Positions 33,071 through 42,204 of a stretch of 64,000 bases of DNA are shown here, one piece after another. This DNA is from Paraburkholderia flagellata (GTDB taxonomy: Bacteria; Pseudomonadota; Gammaproteobacteria; Burkholderiales; Burkholderiaceae), in the NCBI RefSeq assembly GCF_021390645.1, contig NZ_JAJEJT010000005.1, forward strand, positions 310,001 through 374,000, given 5' to 3'. Both the position numbers and the translations under genes were made by a program. The notes under the pieces were generated by a model. The model had not been told where the DNA came from, did no database searches, and saw only the letters and a list, made by a program, of their open reading frames with translations. Every line of letters begins with the position of its first letter. The first letter of the stretch is position 1.

Positions 33071-36000
33071 TCACGCTTCGAGCGCGGCCGCGACGATCGC
33101 TTTCATGAGGGCTTCCTCGCGCCCCGGTGCGAGGCGCGCCATCAACGTGCGAAAGGCGACCCCCTCGACCGCCTCGACGATCGAGCACAGTGCACCGAAA
33201 TCGCCGGACAGCACGGCACACGCCTGCCCTCCGCCGTTGGCGATGTGCGCCTTCAGCGTCGCCGCATAGTGCCCGGCACGATCGGGATCGGTCGCGGCCC
33301 GGATGAGCGCCGCGGCGAGCCGATGCGCCACGCCGATCTCGAACTCCGGGTCCCCGCCGAGATAGCGGTTGGCGAGATTGAAATGACTGACGGCGACATG
33401 CCGCGCGTCGCCGCCCTGATATTTGTAGCGCAGCGCCTTGGCCTCGAATTCGCGTGCCGGCCCCGTACGCTTACGCTTCTGTTCAAGGGTGCCGAGCGCG
33501 GAATAAAGGTCGCCGAGTTCGGCAACCGCATTTTCCAACTCGAACACGTCCTTGCATTCAAGAAGCATCGCGTACGCGTCGGAGAACCGCTCTAGTTCGA
33601 TCAGCGGCCCGTTGTCGTTGAATCGGCTGCGCGCCAGTTCCAGTGGCAACGCACCGCGCCGGCGAAGGGCGGCGCGCGCCTTGCCGTTGTACTTCAGGGA
33701 ATCGCGCCACGCGGCCCGCGCGCGGGTCTCCCAGGCGAGCGCCTCCGAGCCGGCAAGACCCGCTGCCATAGCGCGGCAAGCGCTGCCGTATTGAAACGCA
33801 GCGTCGCTCGCCGTATCGAAGATTACGTTGCGCACGTTCCAGTCCAGCATGCCCTCCAGTGGCCCCGGCTTGCCCGCCACGATCATTCGCCGGCGCAATT
33901 CGGGCAAGTGCGACAGCACCTCGCCGTACTGCACCCTGTTCGAGAGCATTTGAAGCTGCTGACCAAGCGCGGACAACTCGCTCCAGGCGCCGGTCCCGGC
34001 CAGGCTCGCATAGCGGTGATGCAACCTGGCGTAGCCCAGCGCCTTTTCGACGTCCACGGACTGCCACGCATTTGCGAGATCGTTGCACGCAGGCGCCGCG
34101 AGCGCGAAGTTTTCCGCGCGCTCGGCGGCTTCGAGCACCGCCTCCCAGCGCTGCACAGCTTCGCGCCACAGGCCGGCCTGATTGAGCACGCGTGCAAGCA
34201 GAGACTGGGTGATCAAAGCCTTCGGCGTCTTCGCAGTGGCAGCCGCCATGCGTGTGACGAGAGGCAGCAACATGGCGGTCGCGCGCGGCGAGTCGTCCAC
34301 GCGCATCACACGCTCGATCATCTGCGATGCAATATCCCATTCGCCGTTGCGCTGCAGATAGGGAAACGCGGACCAGCCGGCCAGAGTGATCGAGGCGCCG
34401 GCATTCGTCGCTCGCGCCACGTTGTCCGTGGACACGCGCATGAGGCGATACCAGTAATTCACCATGACCTCGTCGACGCGCGTCTGGAATGACGCCCCCG
34501 CTTCGGCCCGCCCGGCGCGCGCCACCTCCGGATGAATCGCGAAAACTTGCCGGGCGCGCTGCCCCGCCGCGACCCGCAGTTCGACGAGCCCGCAGCTTTC
34601 GAGCCGCGCGATCGCCGCACGCATATCGATGTGCGACGCGCCGTGTGGCGTTTCGTGCCAGAGCGCTTGCCAGTTGGCTTCGACGACCGCGCAGCGCCGG
34701 TCATCCGGCTCCAGTGCGCAAAGCAGATGGAACACCATTCTCACGGATCTGGAGAGCGCGTGAGAAAGCGCGCGTGTCCAGTCGCCGAGCTGATCGAGGA
34801 ACGTCTGAACGTCGCAGCGCGTTTCGCCGCGAATCAGGTAAGCATCGCCTGCGTTCGCATCGACCTGCTTAAGGCCGCGGATATCACGCAGCCTCCGTGC
34901 GAGGCGTTCCGGGTCGGCGGCGAGCCGCTCCGCGAACTCGATCAGCTTTGGGTGGCCCTGCACGGCCCGCAAGGTGTCACGCAGCAATTCGTGGCCGCGC
35001 GCAGCGCCGACAGAGGGCGAACGGCCTTCGAGCAGCGCCCGCAGATTAGGCAGCTCGCGTATCAGCAGCAAGGTTTCGTCGAGCGGCAAGGCATGGACAG
35101 TCAGCAGAACGAAGGAAGCGGGCACGCCAGCGGGGACGAGCCGGCTCGACATCGCCACGCGCGACGTACCGCCGTGGTCGTGGAAGGTTCGCATCAGCAT
35201 GGACCAACGCTGGTCACGCCAGTGACCGCTGGGCGTCAGAAGCGTTTCCACGTTGTCGAGCACGATCAGGACGGCCCTTGTCGCCAAGGTTTGCCGAAGC
35301 ACTGGCAGCCATTGAGCCAGCGCGGACTCGCTCGCGACCGCATGAAGCATGGCGATGCCGGGCAACTGCGTTTCCATCGCGAGCGCGAGCGCGCTCAACG
35401 TCATCGAAGCGTCGGCATTCAACTCGGGCGCCCTGTACCAGATGACTTGTTCGAAGCGAGCCGCCCGAAGATGGTGCCAGGCCAGTTCCACGATGCAAGC
35501 GGTCTTTCCCGCCCCAGCCATTCCGTGAAACAGCACCCCTCGGCTGGTGGCGTTCTCCGCCAGCGCTTCGCTCGCCAGAGTCATCGCACGCACGCGGCCA
35601 ACGAAGTGCCTGTGTTCCGCCGCGAACGGCGGCACCGCCGGCCCCGCGTCACGAGCCGCCGGACGCGCGTGCGGGCGCATCGCAAACATCAAATCTGCAG
35701 CGTTCCTGCCAAGCAACATCGGCATGGTCATGGATAACGGCCGGTCCGACGCAGAGCCGCCCCGCACGCACGCACGCAGCGCGCGTTCCGAAGCGATACG
35801 CGCGGCGTGCGGCAGTGGCTCGCCGCGTTCCAGAAGGTGCTCATAGAGCGCATTGGTGAATGCAGTGGCGTATTGATCGTCAACCGCGTAACGCGTGGCG
35901 AGCAAGGCACAGCCGAGGCCGCGCTCCAACGCCCATGCGGGCATTTGCTCGCCGACTTGCTCGATGTGGCCAGCAGCCTGTGCACCGGCGTCGGATTCGC

Positions 36001-36859
36001 CATGCGTGTCAGGCGCGCCAAGCCAGCTCAGCGTCGCCCCCAAGCTCGCCGACGCCGAATGGCACGCAACGAGCACGACCAGCTTCAATCGCGCACTGAC
36101 CACACTGAGCAAGCGCACGATTGCGTCGGGCGTCACGGGATCCGGCGCGCCGTCGGGCCGCTCGAGGAGCAGCGCGCCGCTCGTTCCGTGCCCGGCGAAG
36201 TGGACGATGTCCCAGCCTCCATCCTCGCCCAGAAGCTGTTCCAACCGTCCGCGCGTGACACCGTACTGTAACGCGCGCAGTTCGATTGCCCGGCCTTGCG
36301 CGGCGAGCCGGCTCACGAGCAACTGCAGGTGTTGCCGCTCGCCGCGGAGGTTGAGCGGGCTGCCCGCGGGCGGTACGCTGAACAGCGCGAGAATACGCAG
36401 CGACTCGCCGACCGTCGGCGTGTGCACGACTCCCTCGCGCGCGACGTCGTAGACGAAGCTCACGCCACGCTGGCCGAGCGGCCGACCGGTGACGCACGCC
36501 AACTCGAGCGGCAATGCAAGCAACGGCGCGGCCTCGAGCGGCAAGACCACCCGGACCACAGCGTCCGGTTCCCCATACGCAACGATATGCCCCGCAATTG
36601 CCGGCCCGAGCACGACCGTGCCCAGCCACGCGCCGAATGCCTGCAGATGACGTCGCTCGTCCTCGTGGGCGGTATCCGGCGCGCAATGGTAGTGAAGCCA
36701 GGCAGGCAGGTTGGACAGCGCCTCGCGGCACCAGTCGCCGTGCGCGAGGATCACGGCATGCGATGCCAGCGTGGCGCCCTGGGCATCCTTCAGATGCCAG
36801 TTCCAGTTATCCGCGTCGATGTAGGCGCTAACCTCCAGAAAAAGAGGCGGACGATGCAT
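33071..36859 (-). CDS. CHAT protease - STAND/NB-ARC ATPase - TPR-like repeat protein
   Basis: This giant protein has about 1262 residues from the chosen ATG; an ATG 54 bases upstream has no ribosome site. Domains in order: an N-terminal region (about 1-140); a CHAT/caspase-like protease with His in WDIVHFAGHGTSG (H224) and Cys in LVVLVACHSAS (C266); a STAND ATPase beginning at HFVGRVRAM with Walker A GMAGAGKTACI (K452) and Walker B AVLIVLDNVETLL (D535); a winged-helix-like part; and a C-terminal helical TPR-like array (about 750-1250). STAND proteins oligomerise on ligand sensing and release a tethered effector, here the CHAT protease. It converges on the three-gene caspase operon and probably senses the trigger for it. 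Confidence 0.85.
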   Translation of the reverse strand: MHRPPLFLEVSAYIDADNWNWHLKDAQGATLASHAVILAHGDWCREALSNLPAWLHYHCAPDTAHEDERRHLQAFGAWLGTVVLGPAIAGHIVAYGEPDAVVRVVLPLEAAPLLALPLELACVTGRPLGQRGVSFVYDVAREGVVHTPTVGESLRILALFSVPPAGSPLNLRGERQHLQLLVSRLAAQGRAIELRALQYGVTRGRLEQLLGEDGGWDIVHFAGHGTSGALLLERPDGAPDPVTPDAIVRLLSVVSARLKLVVLVACHSASASLGATLSWLGAPDTHGESDAGAQAAGHIEQVGEQMPAWALERGLGCALLATRYAVDDQYATAFTNALYEHLLERGEPLPHAARIASERALRACVRGGSASDRPLSMTMPMLLGRNAADLMFAMRPHARPAARDAGPAVPPFAAEHRHFVGRVRAMTLASEALAENATSRGVLFHGMAGAGKTACIVELAWHHLRAARFEQVIWYRAPELNADASMTLSALALAMETQLPGIAMLHAVASESALAQWLPVLRQTLATRAVLIVLDNVETLLTPSGHWRDQRWSMLMRTFHDHGGTSRVAMSSRLVPAGVPASFVLLTVHALPLDETLLLIRELPNLRALLEGRSPSVGAARGHELLRDTLRAVQGHPKLIEFAERLAADPERLARRLRDIRGLKQVDANAGDAYLIRGETRCDVQTFLDQLGDWTRALSHALSRSVRMVFHLLCALEPDDRRCAVVEANWQALWHETPHGASHIDMRAAIARLESCGLVELRVAAGQRARQVFAIHPEVARAGRAEAGASFQTRVDEVMVNYWYRLMRVSTDNVARATNAGASITLAGWSAFPYLQRNGEWDIASQMIERVMRVDDSPRATAMLLPLVTRMAAATAKTPKALITQSLLARVLNQAGLWREAVQRWEAVLEAAERAENFALAAPACNDLANAWQSVDVEKALGYARLHHRYASLAGTGAWSELSALGQQLQMLSNRVQYGEVLSHLPELRRRMIVAGKPGPLEGMLDWNVRNVIFDTASDAAFQYGSACRAMAAGLAGSEALAWETRARAAWRDSLKYNGKARAALRRRGALPLELARSRFNDNGPLIELERFSDAYAMLLECKDVFELENAVAELGDLYSALGTLEQKRKRTGPAREFEAKALRYKYQGGDARHVAVSHFNLANRYLGGDPEFEIGVAHRLAAALIRAATDPDRAGHYAATLKAHIANGGGQACAVLSGDFGALCSIVEAVEGVAFRTLMARLAPGREEALMKAIVAAALEA

Positions 36860-36953
36860 AACGATGCGCTCCACGCAGACTGCAACGTGTGTCGTGCTCC
36901 CAGCATAGCTCATGCGCGGCGTTGCCGCCGTGGCGTAGCGTAGAGCGCATTAA

Positions 36954-37150
36954 ATGTGCCAACGTTTCCACATTGAATGCGCCAATCCGACATCCCGCGA
37001 CAGACTCAAAGCCGGCGCCATCCTGGTGCCATTGAATCCGCGCTATGGCGACGGCGAACTGCGCGAGATCGTCGCGGCCGTGGGCTGCGCTGCGCTCGTT
37101 TCGGTCGCGCGCGAGTGCATGCATCGATTACACAGCAGACGACTTCTCGC
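36954..37150 (+). pseudogene. AMP-dependent acyl-CoA ligase fragment
   Basis: A short stretch reads KAGAILVPLNPRYGDGELREIVAAVGCAALVS. This is the familiar segment of acyl-CoA synthetases that follows the N-terminal lobe (usually AGAVxVPLNPRxTxxEL). Nothing of the ligase lies before or after; the frame passes straight into dehydrogenase sequence. It is a relic joined to the next pseudogene. Confidence 0.6.
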
Positions 37151-37162
37151 GTGCGCTACGGA

Positions 37163-37747
37163 GAACGTGGCCGAACCCGCGCAAATTCTGCTCGGCGTCA
37201 CGGCGACCGGCGCATACGGCAGTGCGGCAACGCTGCTCGCGCTCGCAATGGGCGCGTCCCGGGTCGTCGCGCTCGGGCGTAATACCACTGCGCTCGCAGC
37301 GCTCGAGGCGTTCGGGCGCAGTCGCCTCGTAACCGTTGCCGCGACGGGACAACCGCAAACGGATTGCGAGGCGATACATGCGGCGGCGAATGGACGCGTT
37401 GATCTCGCGTTTGACATGGTCGGTGGCGCGCGCGATCCGAACATGACGCTCGCGGCGCTAAGAAGCTTACGCCGCGAGGGACGCCTGGTGCTGATGGGCA
37501 GCATGACGGCGGATTTACCGTTCCCTATACCGAGGTAATGCTCAACGGCTGGGAAATTATCGGGCAGTTCATGTATCCGCGCGATGCATACCGCAGGCTT
37601 CTTTCACTTGCCGGCACAGGCGCACTGGACTTCGCAAGTGTGCGCCCACTGGTCTACGGCATCGCCGACCTCAATGCTGCGATAGACCGCGCTGCTGACG
37701 CGTCGGGTTTGGAATGTGTGCTCATCGATCACGAGGAGCGACGCTAA
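37163..37747 (+). pseudogene. Zn-type alcohol dehydrogenase/quinone oxidoreductase C-terminal fragment, frameshifted
   Basis: The cofactor-binding half of a medium-chain dehydrogenase is recognisable (TGAYGSAATLLALAMGASRVVALGRN, VDLAFDMVGGA, LRREGRLVLMGSM). The catalytic N-terminal domain is absent. At about 37530 the frame ends in PFPIPR-stop. Shifting by one base continues the homology as YTEVMLNGWEIIGQFMYPRDAYRRLL to the stop at 37747. Truncation plus frameshift mark it as dead. Its end overlaps the convergent SDR gene by four bases. Confidence 0.8.
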
Positions 37748-38508
37748 GCCGTAGCGCCTCCATCTACGCTGATATTCTGGCCGTTGATGTAGTGGCCAGC
37801 CCCGGAGACGAGCAGAAGGGCCAGGCCCGCCACATCCTCGGGCCTGGCGATGCGCCCCATGGGAATCGTCGCGACGGTCATCGTCTCTCGCTCGGGCTTC
37901 TCCCAAAGCATGCGGGAGAAGTCCGTGCGCACCGCGCCAGGATTGATCGAATTGACGTTGATGTTCGACGGCCCAAGCTCGACCGCCAGGTTGCGTACCA
38001 GTTGATCGATCGCTGCCTTAGACATGCCGTACAAACCGAGCACCCCAGTACCCCGCTTCGCTGCGCGGCTCGACATGAAGACGATAGAACCATACTTACG
38101 CTCGATCATCTGCGGAGCGAGCGCCACGACGAGTTCGAAGCTGCCGCGTACGCCGTCGGCCATGGCCTTGTCCAGTTGTTGCGCTGTCTGACCCAGCAGC
38201 GAACCGGCGGGCGGATTGCCCGCTGCGTTGAGCACGAGCGCATCCACACGCCCGAACGCCGCATGCGCATCGGCCGCGAAGCGTTGCACGCTCTCCGGTT
38301 CAGTGATGTCGCACGCGAATGCCGCGACTTCGCATCCACATTCCTCGCGCAAACGGACCGCGGCTGCATCGGCCGTTTCCTGACTGCGTCCGGAAACAAC
38401 GAGTTTCGCGCCCGACAAGCCGAGTGCTCGCGCAATCTCAAAGCCCATGCCCTTTGTCGATGCAGTAATGACGGCAACTTTGCCTGTGAGGTCAAACAGA
38501 TTGTTCAT
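37744..38508 (-). CDS. Short-chain dehydrogenase/reductase (SDR)
   Basis: This 254-residue classical SDR has TASTKGMGFEIA at the cofactor site, NAAGNPPAG after beta-4, MSSRAAKRG with the catalytic Ser, and LYGMSKAAIDQLVRNLA with Tyr-x-x-x-Lys. The Arg in VVSGRSQ at the end of beta-2 suggests NADP(H). It is the last gene of the eight-gene molybdenum-hydroxylase operon, 45 bases after the old-yellow-enzyme gene. Oxidation or reduction of a hydroxylated product is likely; no specific substrate is evident. Confidence 0.87.
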   Translation of the reverse strand: MNNLFDLTGKVAVITASTKGMGFEIARALGLSGAKLVVSGRSQETADAAAVRLREECGCEVAAFACDITEPESVQRFAADAHAAFGRVDALVLNAAGNPPAGSLLGQTAQQLDKAMADGVRGSFELVVALAPQMIERKYGSIVFMSSRAAKRGTGVLGLYGMSKAAIDQLVRNLAVELGPSNINVNSINPGAVRTDFSRMLWEKPERETMTVATIPMGRIARPEDVAGLALLLVSGAGHYINGQNISVDGGATA

Positions 38509-38553
38509 GATCGATACTCCTTGAAAAGGTTTCCCTGCCTGCCATGTGCGCGT

Positions 38554-39612
38554 TCAGGCGGTGATTGACGGATAGTCGGTGTAGCCCGCGCTGCCGGGTC
38601 CATAAATGGTATTGGCATCCAAAGGATTGAACGGAGCCTCGAGGCGCAGGCGTTCGACGAGATCGGGATTCGCGATGTAAAGCTTCCCGAACGCCACTGC
38701 GTCGGCCTCACCCTCTTCGACAAGGCGCCGCGCCGATTCCGGCGTGAGGCCGTCATTTGCGATAAACGCACCTTTGAAGCGCTCTCTGACGAGCGGCGCA
38801 ATCCGGCGCGGCGTATTGAGTGATTCGCGCCCGAAAATGAATGCGAGGCGCCGTTGGTTCAATTCCTCGGCCACGTAGCCGAAAAGCGAAACCGGATCGG
38901 AATCGGACATCGAATACGAACTCGACATCAGGTTCAGGTGAATGCCGACTCTATCCGCAGGCCAGACCGTCAATACGGCGTCGACCGCTTCCAGGAGGAA
39001 GCGGGCCCGGTTTTCGATCGAACCGCCATAGCGGTCGGTGCGCTTGTTCGAGCCGTCATGGAGGAACTGATCGAACAGGTAACCGTTCGCTGCGTGCAAC
39101 TCTACGCCGTCGAAGCCCGCACGTTTTGCGTTTTGCGCAGCTCGCCGGAAGTCTTCGACGATGCCGGGTATTTCGTCTGTCTGCAGCGCGCGCGGCACGT
39201 CGTATGCCTTGCGGGGATTGCTCAGGGTGACGTGGCCTTCCGGTGCAACGGCGCTCGGGGCCACTGGCTGCTCGCCATCAAGGTACACCGGGTCGGAAAC
39301 GCGACCCACGTGCCAGAGCTGGATCACGATTTTGCCACCGGCCCGATGCACGGCTTCGGTGACATGCGACCATGCCTGCACCTGATGCTCCGCCCAGATC
39401 CCTGGCGTGTTCGGATAGCCAACGCCTTGACTCGTGACCGACGTTGCCTCAGTGAGGATAAGTCCGGCGCTGGCGCGCTGAACGTAGTACTCCTCGTTCA
39501 AGGGGCCGGGTGCTCGCTGGTCAACCGCGCGCATACGCGTCAATGGCGCCATGACGATACGATTGCGCAGTTCCAGCGCGCCAAGTTTGATGGGATCGAA
39601 CAAAGTAGGCAT
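38554..39612 (-). CDS. Old-yellow-enzyme-family alkene reductase (N-ethylmaleimide-reductase-like)
   Basis: This 352-residue FMN-dependent TIM barrel starts LFDPIKLGALELRNRIVMAPLTRMRA. It contains IQLWHVGRVSDP, the substrate-binding His/Asn pair in VELHAANGYLFDQFLHDGSNKRTDRYGGSIENRARF, and a late AFGKLYIANPDLVERL with FMN-phosphate contacts. Family members reduce C=C bonds of enones, maleimides and nitro-olefins with NADPH. In this operon it lies between the XdhC-like factor and the SDR. That suggests a reductive step on the ring or enone produced by the molybdenum hydroxylase. Confidence 0.9.
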   Translation of the reverse strand: MPTLFDPIKLGALELRNRIVMAPLTRMRAVDQRAPGPLNEEYYVQRASAGLILTEATSVTSQGVGYPNTPGIWAEHQVQAWSHVTEAVHRAGGKIVIQLWHVGRVSDPVYLDGEQPVAPSAVAPEGHVTLSNPRKAYDVPRALQTDEIPGIVEDFRRAAQNAKRAGFDGVELHAANGYLFDQFLHDGSNKRTDRYGGSIENRARFLLEAVDAVLTVWPADRVGIHLNLMSSSYSMSDSDPVSLFGYVAEELNQRRLAFIFGRESLNTPRRIAPLVRERFKGAFIANDGLTPESARRLVEEGEADAVAFGKLYIANPDLVERLRLEAPFNPLDANTIYGPGSAGYTDYPSITA

Positions 39613-39660
39613 GACGTATTCCAGTTCAGAATTTCAGGGCCACGCAGCAAGATGATGTGG

Positions 39661-40680
39661 TCACGCCACCACGCAGCCACGGCTCAAACGCTCGCGTTGC
39701 CCCGCTTTCGCGAATCGCACTTCCATGTGCGCCGGAACGGCAACGCCGTTCTTCGCGGCAGTGAGTTCCGCAAGAATCGAAATGGCGATCTCGGGCGGCG
39801 TGCGGCTCCCGATGTGCAGACCCGCGGGACCTTTCATGCGCGCGATTTGTTCGTCGTCCAGATCGAACTCACGCAAACGCAGCCGCCGCGCATCGTTGTT
39901 GCGCCGCGATCCCAACGCGCCAATGTAGAAGGCAGGCGATCTGAGCGCTTCCATCAAGGCGAGGTCGTCCAGCTTCGGATCATGCGTGAGCGCCACGACC
40001 GCGCTGCGCGCGTCGAGCCGCATCGCCGCTACGACGTCATCGGGCATGTCGCGCACGAGCGCTGCATCCCGCACGTCCCATACGTCGGCGTACTCCTCTC
40101 GTGGATCGCACACGGTCACCTGGTAGTCGAGGCCAATAGCCATTCGCGCAAGATACTGTGAAAGCTGGCCTCCCCCAATCACGAGCAAACGATAACGCGG
40201 TCCCAATACGGTTTGAAGCGTAGCGCCGTCGAAGCGCAGGCCATCGATCAAGGAAGCGGGTGAAAGGCTCACCTCCCCTGTCGACAACTTCAGCGTGCGC
40301 GTGACGAGACGCCCCGACTCCAGTGCGTTCAGCAGTTGTGGCATTGCGCTCATGGTGCTGAGCGGTTCGAGTACAAGTTCGACGGTGCCGCCGCACGGCA
40401 GGCCAAAACGATGGGCTTCGTCCGCGCTGATGCCGTAGCGCAGCGTGTCCGGAAGACGCTGCTCGATGCCGCGATGGCGCACCTTGACAATCAAATCGTC
40501 TTCGATGCAGCCACCGGAAACCGAACCCACCGCCAGACCGTCTTCGCGGATCACAAGCATTGAGCCTGGCGCGCGCGGCGAGGACCCCCAGGTCCTGACG
40601 ACGGTGACGAGCAATGCGCGGCGCCCTTCGCTGAGCCAGCGGGTTGCGGTCCTCACGACGTCCATGTCCACACTATCCAT
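39661..40680 (-). CDS. XdhC/CoxI-family molybdenum-enzyme maturation factor
   Basis: This 339-residue protein has the N-terminal XdhC/CoxI domain (RTWGSSPRAPGSMLVI and SVSGGCIEDDL) and a C-terminal Rossmann domain (YRLLVIGGGQLSQYLARM, ALTHDPKLDD, YIGALGSRRNN). XdhC-type proteins bind and sulfurate or insert the molybdenum cofactor into hydroxylases of the xanthine dehydrogenase family. The ATG giving MDSVDMDVV has GGGGA upstream. Its place in the coxGSLM-like operon fits a role in maturing that enzyme. Confidence 0.88.
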   Translation of the reverse strand: MDSVDMDVVRTATRWLSEGRRALLVTVVRTWGSSPRAPGSMLVIREDGLAVGSVSGGCIEDDLIVKVRHRGIEQRLPDTLRYGISADEAHRFGLPCGGTVELVLEPLSTMSAMPQLLNALESGRLVTRTLKLSTGEVSLSPASLIDGLRFDGATLQTVLGPRYRLLVIGGGQLSQYLARMAIGLDYQVTVCDPREEYADVWDVRDAALVRDMPDDVVAAMRLDARSAVVALTHDPKLDDLALMEALRSPAFYIGALGSRRNNDARRLRLREFDLDDEQIARMKGPAGLHIGSRTPPEIAISILAELTAAKNGVAVPAHMEVRFAKAGQRERLSRGCVVA

Positions 40681-40722
40681 CTCTTCCCCTTCACTGCACC
40701 CTGCGCTACGCACCGGGTCTTC

Positions 40723-41334
40723 TCAAGACCGCGTTGCCAACTGAGCCGCATGCTCGATGACATTGGCAAGCTTGACATCCAACTCGCGCCCCACCGCCGC
40801 GACATCGGCATTGCCAAACTGCCCGAACAGCGTGGAGGGCTGGTCGTACTCCGCGCGCACGATTCCAGGTGCGACTTCATAAACGAGCACAGAGAGCGGC
40901 GCATAGAGGCCTGCGCGAATATCGTGTCGCGTCATCTGGAACGCGATGCGAGGATTTCCCAAGATATAGCGGATGGCGTGTCGTTGTATTCCAGCGAGGT
41001 TGAAGAGCATCCCGTGGTTCTGCATCGAAAAGATCATCAAGCCTTGGTCCCCCTCCATCTGCTTCAACCGTGCGTCCGCCTCGGCTGGGTCCGTCTGAAG
41101 CAACGCCTTCAGTGAAGCGGGATCGAAGCGGCCCAGCAAGGCTTCCAGGTGTCGAGTGAACGGATCGAAATCGACCTTGATGTCCAGACAGATGTGGGTA
41201 ACCTGAATCTCTGTGGCTGACGTTTGAATTGCAGTGTTGGTGTCCATTTTGGTTAGCGGCTCGCAGTATGTGGTGATAGAGGAAGCGCTCAAGCCAATCA
41301 AGATGGCAACGAGCGCAAAACCGTGTCTCCTCAT
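40723..41334 (-). CDS. DUF302-domain protein with signal peptide
   Basis: This 203-residue protein has an N-terminal hydrophobic signal (GFALVAILIGLSASSITTY). The DUF302-like core includes MIFSMQNHGMLFNLAG, YILGNPRIAFQM, and AGLYAPLSVLVYEVAPGIVRAEYDQP. A Cys in the signal region (YCEP) lacks a full lipobox. DUF302 proteins have no firm biochemical role. The gene is inside the molybdenum-hydroxylase operon, 12 bases after the FAD subunit, which is unusual and suggests a periplasmic accessory function. Confidence 0.72.
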   Translation of the reverse strand: MRRHGFALVAILIGLSASSITTYCEPLTKMDTNTAIQTSATEIQVTHICLDIKVDFDPFTRHLEALLGRFDPASLKALLQTDPAEADARLKQMEGDQGLMIFSMQNHGMLFNLAGIQRHAIRYILGNPRIAFQMTRHDIRAGLYAPLSVLVYEVAPGIVRAEYDQPSTLFGQFGNADVAAVGRELDVKLANVIEHAAQLATRS

Positions 41335-41346
41335 AATTCTGTCATC

Positions 41347-42204
41347 CTAAGTGTTTCCCACGGCATCTGTAAGTGCCCGTCTGAGCATGACCTTGGCCAA
41401 CTGCTTACGGTACGCGCCGTCGGCAAAACCGTCCTCGAGCGGCGTCACGTCGACGAAAGCGATCTCGGCGAGACGATTGATCTCTTCTGAAGACCCGTTG
41501 AACTCGCTAGCGAGCGCGGCTTCAACCGCACGCGCACGGAATGCCGTCTCGGCCACGCCGGTCACACCAATCATGCCGCCCGTGCAGCGATCGCCTGCAT
41601 AGCGCAACGCGACAGCGGCCGCCGCGACTGCATAGCCTGAGGCAGGGTGACGGAACTTCCGGTATGCCACGCGATCGGCGCCGGGCAACGGGACGTGAAT
41701 ACGCATCAGCATCTCGTTCTGCAGCACCGCTGCCGACATGAAGCCTGTGAAGAACGCATCCGCCGGGACCACGCGCGAACCCGCAACGCTGGCGATTTCC
41801 ATTCGGGCATCGAGCGCCAGCATCACCGCCGGCCAGTCAGCAGAAGGATCGGCGTGCACGAGCGAGCCGCCGATCGTTCCACGATTGCGCACGGCCGGAT
41901 CGGCAATGACGCTGGCCGCCATGCGGATCAGCGGCAGCACCTCCGCCAGCCGTGCATCATTGCCAAGCTCGGCATGCGTGGTCGCGGCGCCAATTGCAAC
42001 GTGATCGTGATGGATCTCGACGCCGCGCAGTTCCGGCAACCTGCCAACATCAATCAACCGGGAGACACCGGCGAGGCGCAGTTTCATCAAAGGTATCAAC
42101 GAATGGCCACCGGCCAGCAACCGGGCGTCGCTGTCGCTGGAGAGGACGTCGAGTGCATGCGCCACGCTGGTGGCCCTAACATAGTCAACTGCAAAGGGAA
42201 TCAT
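41347..42204 (-). CDS. FAD-binding subunit of CO-dehydrogenase-type molybdenum hydroxylase (CoxM-like)
   Basis: This 285-residue medium subunit starts MIPFAVDYVRATSVAHALDVL. It has the two FAD motifs LLAGGHSLIPLMKLRLA (AGGxS) and RNRGTIGGSLVHADP (TIGG). It passes electrons from the 2Fe-2S subunit to the acceptor. The start overlaps the large-subunit stop in an ATGA. Length and motifs are normal for the family. Confidence 0.92.
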   Translation of the reverse strand: MIPFAVDYVRATSVAHALDVLSSDSDARLLAGGHSLIPLMKLRLAGVSRLIDVGRLPELRGVEIHHDHVAIGAATTHAELGNDARLAEVLPLIRMAASVIADPAVRNRGTIGGSLVHADPSADWPAVMLALDARMEIASVAGSRVVPADAFFTGFMSAAVLQNEMLMRIHVPLPGADRVAYRKFRHPASGYAVAAAAVALRYAGDRCTGGMIGVTGVAETAFRARAVEAALASEFNGSSEEINRLAEIAFVDVTPLEDGFADGAYRKQLAKVMLRRALTDAVGNT

